This document shows positions 8,594 through 17,730 of a stretch of DNA of 64,000 nucleotides, piece by piece. The position numbers were made by a program, and so were the translations under genes. Location of the stretch: positions 22,702 to 86,701 of the forward strand of contig DATLNB010000007.1 in the NCBI GenBank assembly GCA_035536995.1, given 5' to 3'. The notes under the pieces are model-generated. The model worked only from the letters and a program-made list of their open reading frames with translations, did no database searches and was not told where the DNA came from. The stretch's first letter is position 1. Each line of letters opens with the position of its first letter. The stretch comes from AV80 sp035536995. Lineage in GTDB: Bacteria > Verrucomicrobiota > Verrucomicrobiia > Chthoniobacterales > UBA10450.

Positions 8594-11009
8594 GAGAGCG
8601 AGGGCTGAAGTCGCCGCGTTCAAGGTCCAGGTTACGGTTGTAGTAGGGATCGCCCTTTTCGATTACTTCTTCCCACTGATCGAGCAGAAGCATCCGGTCC
8701 ACCATGTCGTAATAGCTTTGCGGCCGCGAGACAAACTCGTCGTGGAGCAAGCATGCCCGAGGTGTGCATATCACCCGAAGGCCGCGGGTCCGCAGGCGCA
8801 GACAAAGATCGACATCCTGGTAGGCCGTAAAATAATGCGGACTGAAACCGCCGATCTCCTGAAAGACCGAAGCGCGAGTCATCAGGCAGGCGGCCGTCAC
8901 CACCGAAACTTCGCGGGCGCAAGCCAGGTTGCCGGCATAACCATCGACAGTCATTGGAAATCCGCGCATTACGTGATCTGCCGTGCCGCGCATGCCAAGG
9001 GTGACGCCCGCGTGTTGAACCGTTCGGTCCTCGTAAATGAGCAAGGCCCCCGCCGCGCCCACCTCCGGCTGCTCAGCGTAGTAGGCAAGGTTTTGCAACC
9101 AATCGTCGGAGATGACAGCAGTGTCGTTATTTAAAAAGACAAGAAGCTCACCCGTAGCCGCCTGGGCTCCGAAGTTATTTGCGCGCGAGAAATTGAACTT
9201 CCCCGGAAAGGGAACCCGCCGGACCGGGTACTGTTCCATAAGACTGATGGAAGCGGGGTCGGTAGTATCGTTGTCCACCAGGACAACTTCAAAATCAGGA
9301 TGGGAAGTCTTATCAAAGATGCTTCGCAGACAGCGTCCCAGGACTTTGGGCGCGTCCCGGCTGGGAATAATGACGCTAACACGAGAGTGCGATTCGCGCT
9401 TCGCCGGAAGAATGCCGAGCCGATGAGGAAGCTCTAGCTGGTGGGCGCGCCCGGGCAGGTGGACCCGCTTCAGGTGGGCGTTGACCGCCTTCTCCTGAAG
9501 AGAACCGATCCTGGGTTTTGCATCTGGCTTCTCCGCTATGCTATTGGGAGTCTTACGCCAATGGTAAAGAATTTCAGGGACGTGCCCTATGCGCGGTCCG
9601 GCCTCGCTTAGGCGGAGCATAAACTCGAAATCCTGGATGCCATCGTAGGCGGAATCGAAGCAAACCTTCTGGGCGAGCTCTCGTTTTACACAAAGCAGGT
9701 GCCCCACGTACATGACCCCGCGAAAATATTCGGGCGACCATCCGGGCTTGAAGAATGGTTCGACCAGCTGCCCTGAGCTATCCTCCAGCTTGTCTTCATC
9801 GGAGTAAGCGACGTCATACCCTTCATCAAGCTTCTCCTTCATTGAAGCGAGAGCCACAGGATGGAGGAGATCGTCGTGATCCAGAAAACAAACGTAATCA
9901 CCCCGGGCGCTGGCCAGAGCGTGGTTTGTCGCGGCGCTGATTCCTTTGCCCGGGGAACTAGCGATCCGCAACCTGGGGCTAAGGGTCGCGAACAAATCGA
10001 GAAGCTTCTTCGTCTCGCGGTCGGTGGAGCCATCGTCCACGACACACCATTCCCAGTCCGGGAATGTTTGGTTTATAAGGCTCAAGGCGGCTTCCGCCAG
10101 CCACTCGGGCTTCGTGTTATAAACGGGAGTGAGGACACTGAAAAAAGGAGTCTCGCTGGCCACGCGGGCGGCGTGGTGCTGGAGACCCGGGCGGACGAGT
10201 TCGAAGGCTTTGTTAGCCGAGAGAGGAGATAACTTGAGGATCCGTTCGGTCGGCCTTTCCAGGGGGAAATCAAGGTCTTCCTCCGGAAAATCGCCATTCG
10301 TCTCCCGTTCCAAATTGTGATCGAAGAACGGCTGCCATTGCCCGCCATGCTCAATCGTCTCGAGCTTTATGGCCGACGTCCCTGGTGGCACTTCAATTTC
10401 GACCGCAAATCCACAACAACTGGCCTCGGGATATTCGCGAAATGACTCCGCGACATCCGGCCGCTCCAAACCGTAACGGGCCAGCTTCGTTTTTTTTCCG
10501 ACCTTGACCCGAACACCCGCGATCTGACGGCCGCTCCGGGAAAAACACCAGCCCTTGATCAGAAGGAGTTCGCGGTTTGTTTTCCAACGCTTGGGCAGGT
10601 CGAGCGTAAAAGCGATGTCCGATACCGGCGTTTCTTGGAGCCGCCTCTGGCTTCGATTAAAGACCTTCCAAACCGGCTTAATGATCTTCCAGGAAATTGA
10701 ACGCTGGATCTGCTCTAGGGCGCGCTCGCGTTCTTTGAACTTCGCCGTCGCGTCGGCCCTCCTGACTTTTTGATCCCAGGCTTCCCGCTCAGCCTGCTCC
10801 AATCGGGCCCGAAGGATGGCGGCGTCGGATTGAAGCAGCCTCGCAAATGTTTTGAGGGCGTTAATATGGCGGTGAATCGCCTCGACGGTTTGTCCCGGGC
10901 GCGCCTGGCCGGCCGGAAGCGTTAACTGGGCGCGAAGCTTGACAAGCGAACGGCGAAGCTCGTCCAACTCGGCATTTAGCTGCCGCAAATGATCGTCTTG
11001 GTCAGGCAC
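8586..11009 (-). CDS. Double-domain GT2 glycosyltransferase with N-terminal coiled coil and accessory domain
   Basis: This 807-residue protein has four parts. Residues 1-110 form a predicted coiled coil (LRQLNAELDELRRSLVKLRAQ). Residues about 145-235 form a beta-rich domain (IKGWCFSR..ERPDVAESF..CCGFAVEIEVPPGTSAIKL). This matches the GW-RPDV-SGW-LPxG pattern of the C-terminal domain of the P1-P4 membrane proteins. The first GT-A domain begins FSVLTPVYNTKPEW, with VVDDGSTD and FLDHDDLL. The second begins VSVIIPSRDAPKVL, with LVDNDTTD and FLNNDTAV. Paired GT2 domains are typical of enzymes building alternating linkages in surface polysaccharides. The start is a GTG at 11009; 120 bases with no recognised gene separate it from the beta-helix gene. 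Confidence 0.87.
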   Translation of the reverse strand: MPDQDDHLRQLNAELDELRRSLVKLRAQLTLPAGQARPGQTVEAIHRHINALKTFARLLQSDAAILRARLEQAEREAWDQKVRRADATAKFKERERALEQIQRSISWKIIKPVWKVFNRSQRRLQETPVSDIAFTLDLPKRWKTNRELLLIKGWCFSRSGRQIAGVRVKVGKKTKLARYGLERPDVAESFREYPEASCCGFAVEIEVPPGTSAIKLETIEHGGQWQPFFDHNLERETNGDFPEEDLDFPLERPTERILKLSPLSANKAFELVRPGLQHHAARVASETPFFSVLTPVYNTKPEWLAEAALSLINQTFPDWEWCVVDDGSTDRETKKLLDLFATLSPRLRIASSPGKGISAATNHALASARGDYVCFLDHDDLLHPVALASMKEKLDEGYDVAYSDEDKLEDSSGQLVEPFFKPGWSPEYFRGVMYVGHLLCVKRELAQKVCFDSAYDGIQDFEFMLRLSEAGPRIGHVPEILYHWRKTPNSIAEKPDAKPRIGSLQEKAVNAHLKRVHLPGRAHQLELPHRLGILPAKRESHSRVSVIIPSRDAPKVLGRCLRSIFDKTSHPDFEVVLVDNDTTDPASISLMEQYPVRRVPFPGKFNFSRANNFGAQAATGELLVFLNNDTAVISDDWLQNLAYYAEQPEVGAAGALLIYEDRTVQHAGVTLGMRGTADHVMRGFPMTVDGYAGNLACAREVSVVTAACLMTRASVFQEIGGFSPHYFTAYQDVDLCLRLRTRGLRVICTPRACLLHDEFVSRPQSYYDMVDRMLLLDQWEEVIEKGDPYYNRNLDLERGDFSPRSRE

Positions 11010-11129
11010 GACGGAGTCAGGGATTGTGGCGTCCCCGGGAGCTAATTCAAGTTTCGCATCGCGCTGCTCCGGGCCCTTCGCGAGAGAAACGAAAGCTGGA
11101 GCCAGCTCCCCCGATGACCGGCCGCCCGA

Positions 11130-14051
11130 TCAGAAAATATACGCTTCGACAACCGCGACGCCGGTCCCGCCGTTCTTGCCCCGAACAATCGCCGTATAAG
11201 CGCCCCGCGGCAGGTTGCCGCGAACAATGGCCGACTCACTATCGTTCGCAGGCTGGAAACCGAGACGTTGAAGGGTAGCAGTGTCCGGCGAATTTTTCCA
11301 GTCGTCATTGGAGGCGACGCTCGAGCCATTGCTGTTGAACAATTCGAGCATCGGATCGGCAAGCGGATTTGTGATACCAGCCTGGCCCAATGATGGCCCG
11401 ATCGCCCTGATCACAACATTCGTTTGTCCCACGCCGCCTGCGTAAATGAATCCACCGATCAAAACGTTGTCTCCGCCTTGGACAAAGCCGCGCGTCGCGA
11501 TGTTAGCTAACGTTGAGGTCTGGATCGGATCCAAATCGTAAGCCTCAACTACCGCAATACCGGTCGTATTGTTTGCGCCCCGGACCACACCGGTGTAGGC
11601 GCCAGGATTGAGGGTAGCGAGGATCGCAGATTCATTCGGGTGGCTTGGGGCCAAACCGCTGGCCTGGATAGCGATGGCTTGGTCCGTCGGGAGGAGAGCG
11701 TTTATCAGGGTGGTGTTCCAATCGTCGTTGCTCGCGATCAGCGCGCCACTTCCGTCATGCAGCTCGAGCACCGGATTTTGGAGGGTGCCGGCGAGGAGGC
11801 TGTTCAGCGACGGTCCAATGGCGCGCACCATAATTCGCTTCGGCCCAGGCCCCTGAATGATGAACCCGCCAATCAAGACGTTTTGATCGGTGCCGACCGG
11901 AAGCCGGGTCGAGATATTCGCGGCGAAAGCGGATGGGGAAGGCCGCGTGGCAAAGGATGATCCGCCGACTGTCATAGTGTGGACCCCATCAGCCGAGGTG
12001 TTGATAATGCCGGCGTCGTTCGCCTGGACGACTCCATCAATAGTCGGTGGCGAAGTCGCGGCGTACGCAACATAGGCTGGCAGCGGCAGCGTCTCGCCTG
12101 GTGCCGCAGACGTAGGAACAGTGGGCGGAATCATCAGAATGGCGCCCGCGGCGGTATTAGAATGGCCCTCGAAATTATCGTAGAGCGACTTGTCAATCAC
12201 AGTCCCGTCCGCATGGCGGATCGTTAGGTCGTTTAACTCGGCCACAGTTTTTGGCGGCCCCGTAAGCTCGTTAAAAAAGGCGGTCCCGGTTGGGAGAAAG
12301 GTGTTCCCGTTGAGCTGCATTCGATTGAAGGGCGGGAAGTCGCGATCGCCTTCGTAGATGGCGGTCAGGCCGTTATTGCCGGCGAAGATGGAATTCTGGA
12401 CAATGCCGCTCACTTCGAAGTCCGGCAGGCCCCCGAAGGCCACGTTCGGTGCGCTGATGATCGCGACGCCCCGGGCGCGACCGTTAACGGAGTTATTAAG
12501 GATGTTGCTGTCGCTCAGGTTGAGCGAAGCGCCGAAGAGCGTCAACCCTGTCCCCGGCTCGCCCGAAGTTCCTCGCGCGATCGTGCTTTTCGTTACGTTG
12601 CCGATACTTCCGTCGATCAGCTGTATGCCAGCCCCGGAATTCGTCGCAGTGCAATGCTGAACAATCGAATTGTCCATCGTCAGGTTGATGAAGGTGCCGA
12701 GGATCGCGCCGCCGGTCCCGGGCAGACCCCCCGGGGCACCGGTATCGCCGATTGCCGCGCTATCTGCCATGACCACGCGGGTAAGCTTGACCACGCCGCG
12801 GTTGCCGTCCGGGGTTCCGTTCAGGGCGGCGCCCCCGAGGCCGTAGGCGAAATTCATATCCCCACCGGCATAAATGCAGCCGCCCTGCCGGGCGCTTTTC
12901 ACGTTCGGTCCCGAGCCGCGGATCAAACAGTCGGTCATGATTAACTGGATGGGCCGATGGTTTATCCCAGGGTTCTCCGACGAAAGTGCGATGATCGCTC
13001 CGCCCTGGCCACCCTCACTCCCGGTGCCAGTGGCCTGATTGCCGGAAAAGATGCAGCCGGTGAATTCCGTGATCGCCAGGTAATTGCTAATCGCTCCGCC
13101 TTGCCGCGAGCTATTGTTGGTGAACCGGCAATTATAAAACTTCGCGGTCGTTTGCCCCTCGAAGTGTGCTGCGCCCCCGACGGCGGGCGCGTCCACTGCA
13201 ACCGAGGGATCGTATTGCGCGCGATTTCCGGTGAACGCTGAATCCCTGATTACGACATCGACGCTCGGAGTTGCGAGCGGTTCTCTCCATGAGCCATTGG
13301 TGTCGATCGCACCACCTACGTAGCCGGCCCGGTTGTTTTCGAAGGCGCAGTTACTGATCCTCACTACGCCGTCACCGACATAGATCGCGCCACCGGCTGA
13401 GTTCTTCTTGTGGTTGGGCACGTCGACGCGATTAGCGGTGAAGCGAGAGCCGTTGATGAAAACAGTCGAGCCAGTAATGCTCATGCCTCCGCCGAAATTC
13501 GGGGACGTGTTATCCGTCCACGTGCAGTTATTGAATGAGACAACAGAACCCGCGATCCATTGGGCGCCACCTCCAGTACCCGAGCCCAGAGCGGAATTGT
13601 TCTGGAAGGTGCAGGATTGGAACACAACCTTCGAGTTGACCAGGGTCATGCCGCCCCCGATGAAATTATCGCGGGTAACGCCATTGGCGAAGGTCAGGAA
13701 CTCAAAGTTGATCTGCTTCAGCTTTGCCGGGTTGGATGGCGCGATTTTCAGAATGTCCGTCGATCCGCCTCCGGAAAGGACAACGGCTGCGCCAGGCGCG
13801 GCGCGGACCGTAAAACCTTTCGGGGCGGGGAGATCGAAGATGTTATACCCTCCGCGGGGCGCCTGGTAGGTGCCTCCAGCCAGTTCGATAATGCCGCCGT
13901 CGCTCACGGCGTTGATCGCCGCGCCAAGGTTTGGCTGTTCCGACGGCACGTGGATGATCTGTTGCCCCGTGCAAAGCGACGCCCCGAGGATGAAGAACGC
14001 AGCAATGGCTAACCCAGGGTGTCGGTGAATATGGAGAGCAGGTGCAATCAC
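11130..14051 (-). CDS. Secreted right-handed parallel beta-helix protein with C-terminal A-B tandem domains
   Basis: A 973-residue exported protein with a signal peptide (GLAIAAFFILGASLCTG). Residues about 35-600 form a Gly/Asn-rich beta-helix with many GGA(I/A) turns and repeated CxFxxN-type rungs (SCTFQNNSALGSG, NCAFENNRAGYVGGAID, GCIFSGNQATG), as in pectin-lyase-fold surface proteins. After a linker come domain A (ANISTRLPVGTDQNVLIGGF) and domain B (LANIATRGFVQGGDNVLIGG). This is the same pair as the protein at 3320, ending exactly at the C-terminus (VVEAYIF). No autotransporter barrel is present. It lies between two GT-C-like genes and the double GT2, so it could be an acceptor of the glycan. 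The start codon is GTG. Confidence 0.85.
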   Translation of the reverse strand: MIAPALHIHRHPGLAIAAFFILGASLCTGQQIIHVPSEQPNLGAAINAVSDGGIIELAGGTYQAPRGGYNIFDLPAPKGFTVRAAPGAAVVLSGGGSTDILKIAPSNPAKLKQINFEFLTFANGVTRDNFIGGGMTLVNSKVVFQSCTFQNNSALGSGTGGGAQWIAGSVVSFNNCTWTDNTSPNFGGGMSITGSTVFINGSRFTANRVDVPNHKKNSAGGAIYVGDGVVRISNCAFENNRAGYVGGAIDTNGSWREPLATPSVDVVIRDSAFTGNRAQYDPSVAVDAPAVGGAAHFEGQTTAKFYNCRFTNNSSRQGGAISNYLAITEFTGCIFSGNQATGTGSEGGQGGAIIALSSENPGINHRPIQLIMTDCLIRGSGPNVKSARQGGCIYAGGDMNFAYGLGGAALNGTPDGNRGVVKLTRVVMADSAAIGDTGAPGGLPGTGGAILGTFINLTMDNSIVQHCTATNSGAGIQLIDGSIGNVTKSTIARGTSGEPGTGLTLFGASLNLSDSNILNNSVNGRARGVAIISAPNVAFGGLPDFEVSGIVQNSIFAGNNGLTAIYEGDRDFPPFNRMQLNGNTFLPTGTAFFNELTGPPKTVAELNDLTIRHADGTVIDKSLYDNFEGHSNTAAGAILMIPPTVPTSAAPGETLPLPAYVAYAATSPPTIDGVVQANDAGIINTSADGVHTMTVGGSSFATRPSPSAFAANISTRLPVGTDQNVLIGGFIIQGPGPKRIMVRAIGPSLNSLLAGTLQNPVLELHDGSGALIASNDDWNTTLINALLPTDQAIAIQASGLAPSHPNESAILATLNPGAYTGVVRGANNTTGIAVVEAYDLDPIQTSTLANIATRGFVQGGDNVLIGGFIYAGGVGQTNVVIRAIGPSLGQAGITNPLADPMLELFNSNGSSVASNDDWKNSPDTATLQRLGFQPANDSESAIVRGNLPRGAYTAIVRGKNGGTGVAVVEAYIF

Positions 14052-14142
14052 AGGAATGTTGTATGGCGAACGGTTATAAGCGGGACGACCGCCCCGCCCA
14101 CCTTTTTTCCGCAGGCTTCGTGCCGCAGCAGCGTCCTTTCGT

Positions 14143-15933
14143 TCAGGGGAGCGTCTGCCGCGTGGTCAGCGGATACAGCACCGTTTTTTCGGCATCGAAG
14201 GCCCATGCCGTGATCACCTGGGGCCCCTCGGGGACTTTCGATCGCTTGAACTCGCATGACCACCCGCAGGCCTCGTATCGGCGGTCTTGCAACGCCTCGC
14301 TCACATGCGGTCGCGCTATCGTAGGCGTCGTGACCGCGAAAGCGATTCGCCCTTTGCCCGGATCTTCGTAGGCCAGAACAATCGCATCAGCGGGACGGAC
14401 CCCTTTCGGGATCATCGCCCAGCCCGAGGCTTCCCACGTATCAGCGTTTTTCGCTGTAACCTTCTCGAAAAAGCCGGCGAGCTGCGCGCGACTGCTCATT
14501 TTCGATAAATCAGGACTTTCAAAAAGGCGTGGATGCATGAGGCCGAGGCGGTCCGCCACATTGGCCCAAACCGTTACCTGCCCAGCGTCTGCAATCAGGT
14601 ACTTCGAAAAGGTGGGACCGGCGTCGAGGACGTTGGTAAAAAGGAGCGCCGCTTTGCCGTGGAGGCGGTTGCGCCATGATTCCTGGATGGCGCCGATCCC
14701 CCACCAGAAAGCATAAAGGTAACCGATCAACAGGAGGGTGGGGCATGCGGTTAAGAGCCAAGCCGTGCCAAACCACCTGATGCCATTGATTTCACGATGC
14801 TTCGGTTTCTGTTGCGACCGATTGGTTATTGCGACTGCGAAGAGCCCCACGATTGAAATCGAGAGATAGAGCGAAAATGTCGCGTACCGGGAATCCTGGC
14901 CCTGGTTCAGGCCAAACCCGATTCGGGTTGTTGCGGCAAGGGCCGCATTGGCAAAGGCAAACGCGCCAATCCCAAGCCAGGGTAGCATGTTCCTCCTGGA
15001 ATCAGGGTCGCGAGAACGCATCATCCAAAGGAAGCCGCCTAAGTATAAAGCGAGCAGGAGAGTCCCGAAGCTAGCCGCGATGACGATCGATTCATTACGG
15101 TCGGCCTTGGAAAGGTGTCCGCCGAGGAAGGTGGTGATGTAGAGAAAGTAATCTAGCGGATTCCGCGAGGCAGCGAGCGGAGGATGGTATGACGGCTTAA
15201 CGTAATTGTTGAAGTAGCAAGCCATGGCTACCACGCCTGCCAGGATCCAGCCCGCGAGCCAGAACCAGCGGCGAAAAGGGTGTAGCCTTGTCTCGTAAAG
15301 GAGAGCGACAGGAAAGATAATCGCCCAAAGGATAGCTCCACCTCCAAAGGAAAACGTAGCTCCGAAGGCTATCGCGACGCAGACCACGAACTTCCAGTGG
15401 AGAGCGAGCCGCGACACTGCCGCCGCGACACCCGCCGCCAGTAGCGCGTTGGTCAGGAACAAGACATACTGGTAGCCCCAGGTCCAATTCTCCGCCTGAA
15501 CCGGGCTGAACAGGAGCAGGTTAAGAAGGCCCAATAACAACAGCGTTCTATGAACAGACGTATTAACGGTCCGGCGCAGGACGGACCAAAATGAGGCCGA
15601 AGTGAGCGCGACCAAGAGGAGGGAAAAAAACATCGCGCCTTTCGTGTTCCCCGACGTCAAAGGGGTAAGCACAAGCAGGATGAGCTTAGGCAGAAAGTAG
15701 CGATGCTCGTTATGCTGAGTGGAAAACTCGGCGAACTTGAGGGTATGCTCGTGCGCTCTGGATAAAAAATCCACCCACGCCCATTCATCCGCGTAAGGAA
15801 TATCGACGCCGTAACGCGCGATTAAACGCGCCATGAAAAGGGCGGGACTGAACGCCAGCAAAGCGAGCAGCACAGTGGTAGCCCGTCGAACGACCGGATG
15901 GTGAGTAAAATGGACTAGCGACGTGATCGTCAA
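14143..15933 (-). CDS. GT-C-like multi-span membrane protein (paralogue P2)
   Basis: The product has 596 residues and about ten membrane spans. First loop: ARYGVDIPYADEWAWVDFL. Then come TQHNEHRYFLPKL, FSPVQAENWTWGYQ, FSFGGGAILWAIIFP and RYATFSLYL, all shared with P3 at 15970. The C-terminal domain reads SGWAMIP..ARPHV..CGWSCEF..VPEG..ITAWAFD; the usual RPDV is RPHV here. The start is a TTG at 15933, supported by an AAGGAG Shine-Dalgarno sequence about 12 bases upstream, since no ATG or GTG precedes the first span. It probably arose by tandem duplication with P3, 36 bases away. A GT-C-type periplasmic sugar transfer is inferred from the DE pair, not shown. Confidence 0.75.
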   Translation of the reverse strand: MTITSLVHFTHHPVVRRATTVLLALLAFSPALFMARLIARYGVDIPYADEWAWVDFLSRAHEHTLKFAEFSTQHNEHRYFLPKLILLVLTPLTSGNTKGAMFFSLLLVALTSASFWSVLRRTVNTSVHRTLLLLGLLNLLLFSPVQAENWTWGYQYVLFLTNALLAAGVAAAVSRLALHWKFVVCVAIAFGATFSFGGGAILWAIIFPVALLYETRLHPFRRWFWLAGWILAGVVAMACYFNNYVKPSYHPPLAASRNPLDYFLYITTFLGGHLSKADRNESIVIAASFGTLLLALYLGGFLWMMRSRDPDSRRNMLPWLGIGAFAFANAALAATTRIGFGLNQGQDSRYATFSLYLSISIVGLFAVAITNRSQQKPKHREINGIRWFGTAWLLTACPTLLLIGYLYAFWWGIGAIQESWRNRLHGKAALLFTNVLDAGPTFSKYLIADAGQVTVWANVADRLGLMHPRLFESPDLSKMSSRAQLAGFFEKVTAKNADTWEASGWAMIPKGVRPADAIVLAYEDPGKGRIAFAVTTPTIARPHVSEALQDRRYEACGWSCEFKRSKVPEGPQVITAWAFDAEKTVLYPLTTRQTLP

Positions 15934-15969
15934 AATCGGTAACAGCTCCTTCCCGCGCCCGGCTCCGGG

Positions 15970-17730
15970 TTAATGAAGAAGTTTCGGCGTGCCGAGCTGA
16001 TACAGGATAGCGTGGTTCGCGTCCATCGCCCATGCACTGACAACAATGTCACCCGCCGGCAGGATGGACCGGTCGAAATGGCATGTCCAGCCGCTCGCCT
16101 CTGCTGCCGGCTTCTTCAGCACGGCGGCGACATCAGGCCGATTATGGATTTCATCCGCCACCCGGAACGCGACTGCGCCGCGTGCCGGATCCTCGTAGCT
16201 CAGGATTACACAGTGGGCCCGGGTGCTTGTGCCTGGAAGAATGGCCCACCCGACCACAGAACACGACGATCCCGCCGTGGTTATAAAGTCAACGAACCCG
16301 AGATCCGGATGTTGCTTCGTCTTGAGCTGGGCAATCTCCGCGGTTCGAAGCATTGAGGGATGTAAAAGGCCGATCTTATCGAGGGTGTTCGCGTAGGCGC
16401 GGGCTTCAGGCGCATTCGCCATCAGATAACGGTCGTGTATTTCGCCAGTCTCCATGACATTGGAAAAGAGCAACGCTCCTTTACCCCAGAGACGGGTTCC
16501 CTGGCTCTCAATCATAAAGCTGCGCCCCCAGGAGAAGGCGGTAAGAGTAAGGACGGCGAAAGCGGTCAATAAGATCGTCTCGAGGCGCACAATCGCGCCC
16601 TCGAAGCGCCTGCTTGCGGTGCGCGAATAAACTTCATGCTTAAGAATTACGATCAGGGCGGCAGTAGCGCCGCCCAGATAAAGGGAAAAGGAAGTATAGC
16701 GTGAGTCGAGCGCCTGGCTGACGCCGAATCCGATGCGCGCGGCGGCTGCCAGGACCGCATTAAGAATGGCGTAGCTGCCAAGCGCCACCCAGGGCAGAAT
16801 GCGCCGACGTAATTCGAAGTCCTGGCGATGTCGAAAAGCGTAAGCGACTGCCACGCTCCAAAGGACCAGCAAAACCGTGCCGACCAAGGCTGCCTGGAAA
16901 ATCGGCTCTGACCGCGCGGCCCGCGAAAGATGAGCACCCAGGAAAGTGGTGACATAGAGGAAGTAATCCACTGGATTTCGGGAGGCGGCGATATGGGGGT
17001 GATAGGGCGGCTTAACATAATGGAAGAAGTAGAGGGCCATGGTGGCAGCGGCGACAGCTCCCCAGGCGACGAGCCATGCGGTCATAGTTTTCCATGTGAT
17101 CTCCCGATGGATCAGCAGTCCGAGCGGAAAGGTGAGCACCCAAAGCAAGACACCTCCACCGAATGAAAAGCTGGCGATCAACGCGATAGCCCCGCACAGG
17201 GCGAATTTCTTTCCCGGATTCAATCCGGAGAAAGCAGCGACCAACCCGCAGGTGAAAAGAAAATTGCAGAAAAAGAGCGGGAATTGAAATCCCCAAATCC
17301 AATTTTCGGCCTGGACCGGCGAGAAGAGGAGCAGACTAAATAGACATAAGAGGAGAGTCTGTGCGCTGGTCGATATCGCTGTTTTTCTGAGGAGCCACCA
17401 AAGATTTGCTCCGGCCAGCAAGGCCAGAAAAACTGAGAAAAACATTTCTGCACGCAGGTTCCCCTGGAAAGCGAAGGCGAGACCAATGAACAGAAGGCGG
17501 GTAAAAAAGTAGCGATGTTCGTTATGCTGGGCGAACAGATCAGCCACGGTAAGGGTCCCGGCGTGCGCCTTCTCGAGGAGCGGGGCAAAGGTAAATTCAT
17601 CCGCGAACGGAACATCGACGCCATAGCGGGCGATGAGCGCGACCAGATAGAGGAGCGGAAGAAAGGGCAGGATTGCCAGCGCCGCCTTCTTCGAGGTGAA
17701 CACGGTCCGGCGGCGAGTCTGTTCAGCCAT
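15970..17730 (-). CDS. GT-C-like multi-span membrane protein (paralogue P3)
   Basis: This 586-residue polytopic protein is the clearest of the family. It has ARYGVDVPFADEFTF after span 1, then AQHNEHRYFFTRL, FSPVQAENWIWGFQ, FSFGGGVLLWVLTFP and RYTSFSLYL. The soluble C-terminus reads VGWAILPG..NRPDVAA..SGWTCHF..LPAG..VSAWAMDA. Its ATG lies inside the end of the upstream DPM1-like gene (overlap ATGGCTGA, eight bases), so the two are made together. The pairing of a cytoplasmic polyprenyl-phosphate glycosyltransferase with a GT-C-like membrane protein parallels GtrB-GtrC and ArnC-ArnT systems. That makes use of a polyprenyl-phosphate sugar the best working hypothesis. Confidence 0.78.
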   Translation of the reverse strand: MAEQTRRRTVFTSKKAALAILPFLPLLYLVALIARYGVDVPFADEFTFAPLLEKAHAGTLTVADLFAQHNEHRYFFTRLLFIGLAFAFQGNLRAEMFFSVFLALLAGANLWWLLRKTAISTSAQTLLLCLFSLLLFSPVQAENWIWGFQFPLFFCNFLFTCGLVAAFSGLNPGKKFALCGAIALIASFSFGGGVLLWVLTFPLGLLIHREITWKTMTAWLVAWGAVAAATMALYFFHYVKPPYHPHIAASRNPVDYFLYVTTFLGAHLSRAARSEPIFQAALVGTVLLVLWSVAVAYAFRHRQDFELRRRILPWVALGSYAILNAVLAAAARIGFGVSQALDSRYTSFSLYLGGATAALIVILKHEVYSRTASRRFEGAIVRLETILLTAFAVLTLTAFSWGRSFMIESQGTRLWGKGALLFSNVMETGEIHDRYLMANAPEARAYANTLDKIGLLHPSMLRTAEIAQLKTKQHPDLGFVDFITTAGSSCSVVGWAILPGTSTRAHCVILSYEDPARGAVAFRVADEIHNRPDVAAVLKKPAAEASGWTCHFDRSILPAGDIVVSAWAMDANHAILYQLGTPKLLH

